Source of the DNA: Pseudoxanthomonas wuyuanensis
Lineage (GTDB): Bacteria > Pseudomonadota > Gammaproteobacteria > Xanthomonadales > Xanthomonadaceae
Assembly: GCF_900215535.1 (NCBI RefSeq)
Contig: NZ_OCND01000006.1
Span: forward strand, 62,001-126,000
Direction of reading: 5' to 3'
DNA length: 64,000 nt
The notes beneath the pieces are model-generated. The model was not told where the DNA came from. It saw only the letters and a program-made list of their open reading frames with translations, and did no database searches. Shown here piece by piece: positions 51,482 to 60,104 of the stretch; within the stretch, counting starts at the first letter, position 1; each line of letters starts with the position of its first letter. Made by a program: the position numbers and the translations under genes.

Positions 51482-51964
51482 TCAGGCCAGCATCAGCAGG
51501 GTCAACTGCTCGGCCATCAGCGCAGGCCCCGCCTGCCCCTGCACCTCGATGGTCTTGATCTGCCGCAACAACCACTGGCCGGGACGTTTTTCGGTCAACG
51601 AGTCCAGCCGCGAGTGGACGCGGATACGCGCGCCGCTGGCAACCGGCGCCAGGAACCTGACCTTGTCCAGCCCATAGTTGAGTACGTGCACGATACCCGG
51701 CAGCCGGGTGATTTCCGCCACATCATCGCCGACGGTCAGCGACAGCAACAGGAAGCCATGGGCGATGGTGCCGCCGAACGGGCCTTCGCCAGCGGCGCGC
51801 TGCGGATCGGTATGCAGCCAGTAGCGGTCGCCGGTCGCCTCGGCGAAGGCGTCGATGCGCGATTGCTCGATCGTCAGCCAGTTTTCGCTGCAACGCGGCT
51901 GCTCGCACCAGTGGCGCAGCGCCTGCAACGCGTCATCTCCGAAGGCTGCGGTTCGGGTATCCAT
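51482..51964 (-). CDS. MaoC-like dehydratase / (R)-enoyl-CoA hydratase
   Basis: A protein of 160 residues with a hot-dog fold. The hydratase motif is seen in AFAEATGDRYWLHTDPQRAA (Asp and His) followed by GPFGGTIAHGFLLLSL. (R)-specific hydratases convert crotonyl-type enoyl-CoA to (R)-3-hydroxyacyl-CoA, the monomer for PHA synthase. The alpha/beta hydrolase gene ends 3 bp upstream, so the two are cotranscribed. Confidence 0.88.
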   Translation of the reverse strand: MDTRTAAFGDDALQALRHWCEQPRCSENWLTIEQSRIDAFAEATGDRYWLHTDPQRAAGEGPFGGTIAHGFLLLSLTVGDDVAEITRLPGIVHVLNYGLDKVRFLAPVASGARIRVHSRLDSLTEKRPGQWLLRQIKTIEVQGQAGPALMAEQLTLLMLA

Positions 51965-51967
51965 CGC

Positions 51968-52837
51968 CTATTCCACCCCATCAAGAAAATCGGCGATGGC
52001 CGCGCGCGCTTCCGGCTCGGACAGGCTGGGCGCATGCCCGACTTCCGGCACCTCGACCAGGCGGGTTCCCGGCGCCGCTGCGACCATCCGCTGCGCCAGA
52101 TCCCGTCCCAGGATGTCCGAGGTTTCGCCGCGCACCAGCAGCGTCGGGCAGCCGCGCGCCAGCTTGCGATAGCTGCGCCACAGCAGCGGCCGCAACAGCC
52201 GCAGCACCCACGGATTGATGGTGCGTACGATGGCCGGATCGTAATCCAGCACCCAGCGGCCATCGGGCAGCATCCGGAACGTGCGTTCGACCATCGCCTC
52301 CCAGTCGGCCAGGCCATAGCGTGGATAGACCGCCTGTGCGATGCGCTGGATGTAGGCGGCCGCCTCGGCGCGGCTCATCGGCGCCAGTGGTTTGCCGGCG
52401 TAGGCGGCTATCCGTGCCAGCGCCTGGTCGGACACTTCCGGTCCGGCGTCGTTGAGCACCGCGGCCGCGACCGCATCGCGCCGCTTCGACGCCACGGTCA
52501 TCGTCACCAGCACGCCCAGCGAGGTGCCGATGAACACGGCGCGCGGTATCGCCTGTTGCCGCATCAACGCCAGCACGTCGTCGGCGTAGACCGGCGGCCG
52601 GTAGCGGGAACGCTTGCCGTACTCGGATCCGGCGCGCCCGCGCAGATCCAGCGCCAGCACGCGACGTCCCTGCGCCGAGATCCGCTCCGCCAGTTCGCCG
52701 AAATCGGCCGAATTGCGGGTCAGTCCCGGGACGCATAGCACCGGTAGCTTGGCCGCACCCACGCCTGCGGCAGCATAGTCGCGTGCATGCAGGCGCAGGC
52801 CTTCGCTGCTGCGCCAGTACAGATCCTGATAGGCCAT
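51968..52837 (-). CDS. Alpha/beta hydrolase
   Basis: A protein of 289 residues from the ATG at 52837. The oxyanion loop is CVPGLTRNSADF, the nucleophile elbow GTSLGVLVTM, the acid lies near GETSDILGRD and the His in PEVGHAPSL. No signal peptide. Substrate unknown; the operon with a MaoC hydratase and the divergent acyl-CoA synthetase suggests an acyl-ester or acyl-thioester. The much longer open frame upstream to 54475 is antisense to the synthetase and is not coding. Confidence 0.88.
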   Translation of the reverse strand: MAYQDLYWRSSEGLRLHARDYAAAGVGAAKLPVLCVPGLTRNSADFGELAERISAQGRRVLALDLRGRAGSEYGKRSRYRPPVYADDVLALMRQQAIPRAVFIGTSLGVLVTMTVASKRRDAVAAAVLNDAGPEVSDQALARIAAYAGKPLAPMSRAEAAAYIQRIAQAVYPRYGLADWEAMVERTFRMLPDGRWVLDYDPAIVRTINPWVLRLLRPLLWRSYRKLARGCPTLLVRGETSDILGRDLAQRMVAAAPGTRLVEVPEVGHAPSLSEPEARAAIADFLDGVE

Positions 52838-52906
52838 CGGACAGATCGATCCTTCGGGCGAGAAAAGGCTCGCCCCACGGGCACCGTAGCGGCGATGGCC
52901 GCCACT

Positions 52907-52926
52907 GGCACCTGTACCTTCGGACA
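52907..52926 (+). promoter_or_regulatory. Shared motif GGCACCTGTACCTTCGGACA, copy 1
   Basis: Identical at 18 of 20 bases to 57384-57403. The core TGTAC-CTTC-GGACA is a near-palindrome. It lies 88 bp before the acyl-CoA synthetase ATG and 69 bp before the divergent hydrolase ATG, a suitable place for an activator site. Confidence 0.6.
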
Positions 52927-53014
52927 ATCCCCGGTCCGCGGGCAATGGCGAGAATGGTGGCGGCACCGCGTTCGCGGCGGCCGCCCTTCCTTTCGCATTC
53001 GCCGGAGACTGCGC

Positions 53015-54550
53015 ATGGCGACCACCGGTTCGCTGCTGGGACATTGGGCGCGCTACCGCCCGCATAAGACCGCGCTGATCTGCGGCGGCCGCCGCATCAG
53101 CCATCCCGAGCACCATCAGCGCGTGCAGCGCTGCGCATCGGCGCTGGCCGGCATCGGATTGGGTCGTGGCGATGCGGTGGCGATCTTCATGGCCAACCGG
53201 GTGGAACTGCTGGAGCTCTACCGTGCCTGCGCGCTGTTGGGCATCGTCGCGGTACCTGTCAGTCCGTTGTTGCAGGCCGCCGGCCTGGCCGTGGTGCTGC
53301 GCGATTCGGGTGCTGCCGCGGTCTTCACCCAGGCCTCGCTGCAACCGGTGGCCGATGCGTTGCGGGCCAGTTGTCCGGATTTGCCGGTGCGCCAGTGGGT
53401 GACGGTCGATACCGCCAGCCACGCCTATGCCGGCTACGAAACATTGCTGGCGGCAGCTTCTGATCTGGCACCGGATGTCGAAGCCGATGAGGTCGATCCG
53501 GAAACCCCGTTCAACATCATGTACAGCAGCGGCACCACCGGTGCGCCCAAGGGCATCGTGCTGACCCACCGCATCCGCATGGCCTATGCGCTGCAACTCG
53601 CCGCGGCATTCGGAATAGGCCCGGAAAGCGTGGTCATGCATGCCGGTTCGCTGGTGTTCAACGGTGCGTTCACCACGCTGATGCCGGCGTGGCAGCAGGG
53701 TTGCGTCTACCTGCTGGAATCCGGCTTCGATGCGACAGGTTTCATCGACACGGTGCGCCGCGAGTCGGTGACCCATGTGATGATGGTTCCCTCGCAGATA
53801 GCCGCGGTTCTGGCCGCGCCGGGCTGCTGCGCCGAGGCGTTGGCATCGCTGAAGATGCTCTGTTCGGTCGGCGCGCCGCTGCCGCAGCAGCACCGCCAGC
53901 GCCTGCAGGAACTGCTGCCCGGCGCGGTATACGAGTTGTACGGGCTGACCGAAGGTTTCGCGACGGTACTGGACGGCGCCGACAGCGCCGCCCATCCGGG
54001 CAGTGTCGGCATTCCGCTGCCCTACCACGGCCTGCGAATCCTGCACGAAGACGGCAGCGAAGCCGATACCGGCGAAGTCGGCGAGATCGTCGGCCGCGGC
54101 CCGTTGCTGATGCCGGGCTACCATCGCCAGCCGCAACTCACCGCGGCGGCGATCGTCGATGGCTGGCTGCATACCGGCGATCTGGGTTTTGTCGATGGCG
54201 ATGGATTCCTGCACCTGGTCGACCGCCGCAAGGACCTGATCATCTCCGGCGGCGTCAATGTCTATCCGCGCGATATCGAGGAGGTCGCCGCACGGCACCC
54301 GGCGGTACGCGAGGTCGCAGTGTTCGGCGTGCCCGATCCGCGCTGGGGCGAGTGCCCGGTGGCCGCGGTGGTGCTGAAGGCAGACGTTGTAGTCGACTCC
54401 GCAGAACTGCAGGACTGGATAAACGCCAACGTGTCGGCGCGTTTCCAGCGCCTCCGCGACGTGCAGATACTGCATGACTTGCCGCGCAACGTCGCCGGCA
54501 AGACCCTCAAGCGCGAACTGCGCGAGGCCTATCTGGCGGCGTTGGACTGA
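53015..54550 (+). CDS. Acyl-CoA synthetase (class I adenylate-forming)
   Basis: A protein of 511 residues from the ATG at 53015. The AMP-binding motif is YSSGTTGAPKGIVLTH near residue 170, with ELYGLTEGFAT, GWLHTGDLGFVDGDG and DRRKDLIISGGVNVYP, and the C-terminal catalytic Lys in NVAGKTLKRELRE. Such enzymes activate carboxylic acids as CoA thioesters; the chain-length range cannot be read, though acetoacetate- or short-chain-type use would suit the neighbours. A GGCACCTGTACC motif lies 88 bp upstream. Confidence 0.9.
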   Translation: MATTGSLLGHWARYRPHKTALICGGRRISHPEHHQRVQRCASALAGIGLGRGDAVAIFMANRVELLELYRACALLGIVAVPVSPLLQAAGLAVVLRDSGAAAVFTQASLQPVADALRASCPDLPVRQWVTVDTASHAYAGYETLLAAASDLAPDVEADEVDPETPFNIMYSSGTTGAPKGIVLTHRIRMAYALQLAAAFGIGPESVVMHAGSLVFNGAFTTLMPAWQQGCVYLLESGFDATGFIDTVRRESVTHVMMVPSQIAAVLAAPGCCAEALASLKMLCSVGAPLPQQHRQRLQELLPGAVYELYGLTEGFATVLDGADSAAHPGSVGIPLPYHGLRILHEDGSEADTGEVGEIVGRGPLLMPGYHRQPQLTAAAIVDGWLHTGDLGFVDGDGFLHLVDRRKDLIISGGVNVYPRDIEEVAARHPAVREVAVFGVPDPRWGECPVAAVVLKADVVVDSAELQDWINANVSARFQRLRDVQILHDLPRNVAGKTLKRELREAYLAALD

Positions 54551-54583
54551 TCAGACGCAGCGACGGGCTGAGCCCTAAGGAAA

Positions 54584-55047
54584 AGGTTCTTCTCCCAAGT
54601 GCGGGGAACGTCTAAGTGGAATCCGGTGGCCAGGGCAGTGCGGGACACGCCGTAAATGCGTCCATGCAGGCTCTTCCGCGGCATCCATGCCGCGGACGGT
54701 CCCGCACTGCCCTGGCCACCGGATTCTGGACCGCTGGTCGGCGCCCGAAAGGACCTGTCCGAAGTCGCGATCTGTCAACTGTCCAAAGGCGACGGCCGGC
54801 GGGCTGGGGGTGCGGAGAGCAGGCCATGGGTGAGCCAAGGCGGTTGGCGCGGCACTGCCGCGCGCCTTGGCGAACGCCCGGCGCGCTGCGCCGGGCCGGT
54901 TCGGGCCGCGAAGCGGAACGAGACTGCAGCCCGACGTAAAGACACGACGTCGTCAGGAGGGCGGAGCACCCCCAGCCTGACGGGCGGCGGCTCCTACCGA
55001 AGTCGAGCCCACCGAAGCCGACATCCCCGGAAACGGAAGAAGAACCT
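54584..55047. repeat. Large nested-palindrome repeat, 464 bp
   Basis: Outer 10-bp ends AGGTTCTTCT (54584) and AGAAGAACCT (55038-55047). Inside, GAATCCGGTGGCCAGGGCAG (from about 54618) is repeated inverted as CTGCCCTGGCCACCGGATTC (ending near 54726), giving a stem of about 29 bp around 50 bases. More stems follow (CGCGGCATCCATGCCGCG, GGCGCGCTGCGCCGGG, ACGACGTCGT). No transposase; it may be a non-autonomous element. Confidence 0.65.
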
Positions 55048-55073
55048 AAAAAAAAGCGGGACCGAAGTCCCGC
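55048..55073 (-). terminator. Rho-independent terminator of the TonB receptor gene
   Basis: On the minus strand GCGGGAC-TTCG-GTCCCGC is followed by eight T, 30 bp after the receptor stop. Confidence 0.92.
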
Positions 55074-55103
55074 CTCTTGCATTGCTTCCGATCGCAACCG
55101 GCC

Positions 55104-57299
55104 TCAGAAATCGAAACGCGCCGACAAGGTGTACTGACGCGGCGGGCCATAGAAGCCCAGCAGCGAACCCACCGCAGGAATGTTGTAGCCGGTGGTGCGG
55201 TATTCCTTGTCGGTCAGGTTGCTGCCCTGCAGCGAGAAGCTCCAGGCATCGCTGGCGCGCCAGATCACGCCGGCATTGAGCAGGCCGTAACCGTCCTGCA
55301 TGATGGCCGGGCTCAGATCGGTGGTCGGCCACACTTCGCTCTGGTAGCTGTAGCCCACCCGCGCCGATAGATTGCCGCCGTTGGCCAGGTCCATGCGGTA
55401 TTCGACATTCAGCGCTCCGGAGAATTCCGGCGCATTGGTGAACTCCTTGCTGTCGGCCACGTTGACGCCGGCATCGATGTATTCGTCGTACTTGGCATCC
55501 AGCCAGGCCAGGTTGCCGGAAATCAGCCAGTTGGCGGTCGGCAGCCACTGGTATTCGACTTCCAGGCCGTTGACCGTGCCCTTGCCTGCATTGGTGAAGT
55601 CGCCGAAGAACGAGTCCTCGGTGCCGTCGCCATTGCTGTCGAAACTGGTGAACACCGACAGCTGGATGTCCTTGTAGCGGTTGTGGAAGGCCGACAGATT
55701 CAGGAACAGGCGCTGATCCAGAAATGCCATCTTGGTGCCGATTTCGTAGCTGTCGACGGTCTCGTCATCGAACGGTTCGGCCGAACGCGGCACCGCCACC
55801 GCATTGGCGCGGATGTTGTAGCCACCGGACTTGAAGCCGCGCGTGGCCAGCCCGTACACCATGATGTCCGGGGTGATGGCGTAATCCAGCGACACCTTGG
55901 GCGAGACGTTCTTGAAGTTGGTGGTCTTGTCGAAGTCGGCCACCACTGCGGTCGGCGTGGTGAAGGTGGCGTCCGAATACGAACGGTTGAACACCACCGC
56001 GCGCTTGTCCTCGTCGGTGTAGCGCGCGCCGACATCCAGCTTGAGGCGGTCGGTCAGGTCGAAGGTCCAGTCGGCGTACAGCGCGATGCTCTCGGTGTAC
56101 ACGGTGCCGCGGGTATCGCCGAACAACAGATTGAAGAAGTTGTTGCGGATCTGGCCGCCGGCCTCGCCATCGAACTGGTACAGGCCGACCACGCCGCGCA
56201 CGCGGCCACCGCCGTCGTAGTTGACCTGCAGCTCGTTGCTGACCTGCTCATCAAAGTAGATGCCCACCACGTCGGCAATCTTGGCCGGGGTGGTGTCGAA
56301 ATCGATATTGCCTTCGGTGTCGGATTCGCGCTTGGCGATCACGTACTTGAACGTCCAGTCGTCGTTCGGGCGCCAGTTCACCGTTGCCGAGGCGCCCTTG
56401 GTTTCCACGTTGTTGTGGTTGGGCATGCCCGAACGCACGTCGTAGCGGTCGTCCATCGGCGGATAGGCGGGCGTGAACGGATTGGGCGCCAGCATCCTGG
56501 ACCCGCGCATGCCGGACTTGTCGTCGATCCAGTCCAGCGCGAACTGGATATCCAGATCGTCGCCGGCATAGGCGCCCAGGTTGAAGCGCGCCGCGTTGAT
56601 TTCCTTGTCGCTGATGGGCTCACCGGTGATGACGTTCTCACCGAAACCGTCGCGGTTGAGGCTGGCCACCGCCACGCGCGCGCGCAGGCCGCTGTCGACG
56701 CCGCCGATGGGGCCGCCGATGGCGGCCTTGGCATCGAGCTGGTTGTAGTTGCCCACGGTGATCTGGCCAAAGCCCTCGGTTTCCTTGGGCAAGCCGCGCG
56801 AAATGTACTTGATGGCGCCACCGATGGTGTTCTTGCCGTACAGCGTGCCCTGCGGCCCGCGCAGCACCTCGATGCGGCCGACGTCGAACACGTCCAGCAA
56901 CGCGCCCTGCGGACGTGCGATATAGACATCGTCCAGATAGATGCCCACGCCCGGGTCGGCGCCCCAGGTGGGATCGGACTGGCCGACGCCGCGGATATAG
57001 GCGGTGACCGTGCTGCTGGCGCCGCGCGCGGCGTAGATGGTCAGGTTGGGCACCTGCGCATCCAGATCGCCGATGTCCTCGATGTTCAGTTTGTCCAGCG
57101 TTTCCGGCGTGAACGCGGTGACCGCCACCGGTACGTCCTGCAGGGTTTCCTCGCGCTTGCGCGCGGTGACGGTCACCGCATCCAGCGTGGTGGCCCTGCT
57201 GGCCGGCGCATCGCCGGCCTCGCCTGCGGTGTCCTGCGCCCACGCTGCTGGTGCCAGCAACACACAACCGATCGCCAAGCTAAGGTGCTTGCGCTTCAT
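55104..57299 (-). CDS. TonB-dependent outer-membrane receptor
   Basis: A protein of 731 residues with a signal peptide ending AWA (about 21). A TonB-box-like segment LDAVTVTARKREETLQDVPV starts near 39, the plug domain contains YIRGVGQSDPTWGADPGVGI and IEVLRGPQGTLYGKN, and the 22-strand barrel ends in the terminal Phe motif YTLSARFDF. The plug text resembles the group of receptors often found for carbohydrate or organic substrates rather than siderophores. It is divergent from the GntP permease, sharing its promoter region. Confidence 0.93.
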   Translation of the reverse strand: MKRKHLSLAIGCVLLAPAAWAQDTAGEAGDAPASRATTLDAVTVTARKREETLQDVPVAVTAFTPETLDKLNIEDIGDLDAQVPNLTIYAARGASSTVTAYIRGVGQSDPTWGADPGVGIYLDDVYIARPQGALLDVFDVGRIEVLRGPQGTLYGKNTIGGAIKYISRGLPKETEGFGQITVGNYNQLDAKAAIGGPIGGVDSGLRARVAVASLNRDGFGENVITGEPISDKEINAARFNLGAYAGDDLDIQFALDWIDDKSGMRGSRMLAPNPFTPAYPPMDDRYDVRSGMPNHNNVETKGASATVNWRPNDDWTFKYVIAKRESDTEGNIDFDTTPAKIADVVGIYFDEQVSNELQVNYDGGGRVRGVVGLYQFDGEAGGQIRNNFFNLLFGDTRGTVYTESIALYADWTFDLTDRLKLDVGARYTDEDKRAVVFNRSYSDATFTTPTAVVADFDKTTNFKNVSPKVSLDYAITPDIMVYGLATRGFKSGGYNIRANAVAVPRSAEPFDDETVDSYEIGTKMAFLDQRLFLNLSAFHNRYKDIQLSVFTSFDSNGDGTEDSFFGDFTNAGKGTVNGLEVEYQWLPTANWLISGNLAWLDAKYDEYIDAGVNVADSKEFTNAPEFSGALNVEYRMDLANGGNLSARVGYSYQSEVWPTTDLSPAIMQDGYGLLNAGVIWRASDAWSFSLQGSNLTDKEYRTTGYNIPAVGSLLGFYGPPRQYTLSARFDF

Positions 57300-57383
57300 A
57301 AGGTCTCCCCTCCTCCCGGGTACGACATGACGGCGGCCAAGCTGGCCGATTCGCAGCCAAGGCTAGAGACTGCAGCCGTTGCG

Positions 57384-57403
57384 GGCACTTGTACCTTCGT
57401 ACA
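57384..57403 (+). promoter_or_regulatory. Shared motif GGCACTTGTACCTTCGTACA, copy 2
   Basis: Here the core is a perfect palindrome, TGTAC-CTTC-GTACA. It lies 69 bp before the GntP permease ATG and 84 bp before the divergent TonB receptor ATG. Confidence 0.65.
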
Positions 57404-57472
57404 GTGGGCCGGCACCGCCTGCGCTGCCGATACTCGCCGCAACTTGAGTCGGCGCGAGCCGGGGATCCGTTG

Positions 57473-58876
57473 ATGTCCTTCCTGATTGTGCTGGCCGCGC
57501 TCAGCTTCCTGATGTTCGTGGCCTACCGCGGCTACAGCGTCATCCTGTTCGCGCCGATCGCCGCGCTGGGCGCGGTGCTGCTGACCGATCCGTCGCTGGT
57601 CGCGCCGATGTTCACCGGCCTGTTCATGGAAAAGATGGTCGGCTTTCTGAAGCTGTACTTCCCGGTATTCCTGCTGGGCGCGGTGTTCGGCAAGCTGATC
57701 GAGATCTCCGGCTTCTCCAAGTCCATCGTCGCCGCCGTCATCCGCCTGTTCGGCGCGCAGCGGGCGATGCTGTCGATAGCGGTGGTGTCGGGCCTGCTCA
57801 CCTACGGCGGCGTGTCGCTGTTCGTGGTGGTGTTTGCGGTGTATCCGTTCGCAGCGGAATTGTTCCGCCAGAGCGACATCCCCAAGCGCCTGATCCCGGC
57901 CACGCTGGCGCTGGGCGGCTTCACCTTCACGATGGATGCGCTGCCCGGCACGCCGCAGATCCAGAACATCATTCCCACCGCGTTCTTCGGTACCGATACC
58001 TGGGCCGCACCGGTGCTGGGCACGCTGGGCGGCGTATTCATCCTGGTGGTCGGCATGAGCTACCTGGAGTGGCGCCGGCGCAAGGCGCTGGCCGCAGGCG
58101 AAGGCTATGGCGACCCCGCCGCGCTGATCAACGAACCCGCCCCCTTCGCCGGCAGCAAGCTGGCCAGCGCCTGGATCGCGATCCTGCCGCTGCTGCTGGT
58201 GACCGTGTGCAACAAGCTGTTCACCGTGCTGATCCCGCGCTACTACGGCGACAGCCATGAATTCGTCCCGGCGGTGATGGGCAGCGCCGCGCCGGTGGTG
58301 CAGGAAGTGTCGAAGGTGGCCGCGATCTGGGCGGTGCAAGGCGCGCTGCTGGTCGGCATTGTCAGCGTGCTGGTGCTGGCGTGGAAGCCGGTTTCGCGCA
58401 GCTTCGCCGAAGGCACCAAGTCGGCCATCGGCGGCTCGCTGCTGGCGGCCATGAATACCGCCTCCGAGTACGGTTTTGGCGCGGTCATCGCCGCGCTGCC
58501 GGGCTTCCTGGTGGTGGCCAATGCGCTCAGCAGCATCCCCGACCCGCTGGTCAACCAGGCCATCACCGTCACCTCGCTGGCCGGCATCACCGGTTCGGCC
58601 TCCGGCGGCATGAGCATCGCGCTGGCGGCGATGTCGGAAACCTTCATCGCCAACGGCCAGGCCGCCGGCATTCCGATGGAAGTGCTGCACCGGGTCGCGG
58701 CGATGGCTTCCGGCGGCATGGACAGCCTGCCGCACAACGGCGCGGTGATCACGCTGCTGGCGGTGACCGGCCTGACCCACCGCCAGTCCTACAAGGACAT
58801 CTTCGCCATCACCGTCATCAAGACGCTGGCGGTGTTCGTGATCATCGGCATCTTCTACGCCACCGGCTGGGTGTAA
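57473..58876 (+). CDS. GntP-family permease, probable 3-hydroxybutyrate transporter
   Basis: A protein of 467 residues with about 12-13 membrane segments. The GntP/CitMHS-type signatures GKLIEISGFSKSIV, YGGVSLFVVVFAVYPFA and ASGGMSIALAAMSETF are visible. GntP members carry gluconate, glycerate or D-beta-hydroxybutyrate. The gene just downstream is an extracellular PHB depolymerase, which makes 3-hydroxybutyrate the most likely substrate (inference). A palindromic motif precedes it. Confidence 0.87.
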   Translation: MSFLIVLAALSFLMFVAYRGYSVILFAPIAALGAVLLTDPSLVAPMFTGLFMEKMVGFLKLYFPVFLLGAVFGKLIEISGFSKSIVAAVIRLFGAQRAMLSIAVVSGLLTYGGVSLFVVVFAVYPFAAELFRQSDIPKRLIPATLALGGFTFTMDALPGTPQIQNIIPTAFFGTDTWAAPVLGTLGGVFILVVGMSYLEWRRRKALAAGEGYGDPAALINEPAPFAGSKLASAWIAILPLLLVTVCNKLFTVLIPRYYGDSHEFVPAVMGSAAPVVQEVSKVAAIWAVQGALLVGIVSVLVLAWKPVSRSFAEGTKSAIGGSLLAAMNTASEYGFGAVIAALPGFLVVANALSSIPDPLVNQAITVTSLAGITGSASGGMSIALAAMSETFIANGQAAGIPMEVLHRVAAMASGGMDSLPHNGAVITLLAVTGLTHRQSYKDIFAITVIKTLAVFVIIGIFYATGWV

Positions 58877-58945
58877 GCCGGCCATTCTTCCCATTCCCCA
58901 CGTCTGGAGCATCACCCCAACCAATCCTCAAGCGAGGGAATACGC

Positions 58946-59950
58946 ATGAACACGTTCGCATGTCGTTTCTGCTGGGTACTGATCGCCACTCTGCTTTCCA
59001 TGCCGGCCTTCGGCCAATCCAGCGCCGCTGCCAGCGGACATTGGGAATTCGGCCTGTACGGCAATCTCTACGGCGCCCGCGAATACCAGGTCTGGCTGCC
59101 CGCCGGCTATGCCGACGGCAACGATCAATTGCCGTTGCTGCTGGTGCTGCACGGTTGCGTGACCGGCCCCAACCTGATGGCCGAAGCCAGCCGCTTCAAC
59201 GAGATCGCCGATGCCGAGCGCTTCGTGATCGTCTATCCGCGCCAGAACGTCAGCGCCAATCCCAGCCGCTGCTGGAACTGGCCGCTGGCCATCAACCAGT
59301 CGCGCGGCGCCGGCGAGCCCTCGATCCTGGCCGGCATCGTCGCGCAAGTGAAATCCCACTACCGCATCGACGAACGCCGGGTCCACGTCACCGGCATTTC
59401 CGCCGGCGGCGCGATGACCTCGATCATGCTGGCCTGCTATTCGGACGTGTTCGCCGCCGGCGCGGTGCACGCCGGCGGCATGTACAAAGCGGCCACCACG
59501 CTTTCCGGCGGCGCCTACGCCTTGCTCAACGGCAGCATCTATTCGCCGGATGAACGCGGCCGCCGCGCCTGGGAATGCGCCGGCTCGCCATCGCCGCGGC
59601 AGCTGCCGATGCTGGTCTTCCACGGCAGCGCCGATGCCACCGTCAATCCTGTCAACGGACGCCAGACCGTGCGCCAGTTCCTGCAGACCAGCGACCTGGG
59701 CGACGACCGCCAGGACAACGATTCGGTCGGCAGTGCCGCCACCAGCGTGGCGACCCATCAGATTCCCGGCGGCAGGAGCTACACCGTCGAGACCTACAGC
59801 TACGGCGGCAAGGTGCTGGCGCAGCACTACCTGGTTCACGGCATGGGCCACGCCTGGAGCGGCGGCGACGGCAATTATCCGTTCACCGATCCGGGCGGTC
59901 CCGACGCCAGCCTGATCACCTGGCTGTTCTTCAAGGACAGGATGCGCTGA
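58946..59950 (+). CDS. Extracellular short-chain-length PHA (PHB) depolymerase
   Basis: A protein of 334 residues with a signal peptide ending AFG (about 23). The esterase-PHB family pattern is present: YQVWLPAGY, LLVLHGCVTGP (oxyanion), the lipase box GISAGGAMT with the nucleophile Ser, FHGSADATVNP (Asp) and VHGMGHAWSGG (His). Type 1 catalytic domain without an obvious linker or substrate-binding domain. It releases 3-hydroxybutyrate oligomers and monomers outside the cell. It follows the permease after 69 bp. Confidence 0.92.
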   Translation: MNTFACRFCWVLIATLLSMPAFGQSSAAASGHWEFGLYGNLYGAREYQVWLPAGYADGNDQLPLLLVLHGCVTGPNLMAEASRFNEIADAERFVIVYPRQNVSANPSRCWNWPLAINQSRGAGEPSILAGIVAQVKSHYRIDERRVHVTGISAGGAMTSIMLACYSDVFAAGAVHAGGMYKAATTLSGGAYALLNGSIYSPDERGRRAWECAGSPSPRQLPMLVFHGSADATVNPVNGRQTVRQFLQTSDLGDDRQDNDSVGSAATSVATHQIPGGRSYTVETYSYGGKVLAQHYLVHGMGHAWSGGDGNYPFTDPGGPDASLITWLFFKDRMR

Positions 59951-60104
59951 GGCGTCTAGCCGCAGGGTGGATATCGCCCGGGAAAACCGGGACTCGAACG
60001 TCATGCGCCTGGCGCGGGGGTTGATAGGCCTGTGCGCCAGGTCGCATTCCGCGGCGGCGACATCCCTGATACTTTTGCCTATTGGGGAATCTTGAGCAAA
60101 GACC

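Larger units (their letters stand above)
54551..55103. other. 553-bp gene-free region made of nested inverted repeats
   Basis: Contains the palindromic element 54584-55047 and the TonB-receptor terminator. A 161-residue open frame here is repeat-encoded text, not a recognisable protein. Confidence 0.7.

Noticed and set aside
54612-55097. A 161-codon minus-strand frame in the nested palindrome
   Set aside because: Encoded by repeat DNA, Arg/Pro/Ser rich, no domain; treated as part of the repeat.
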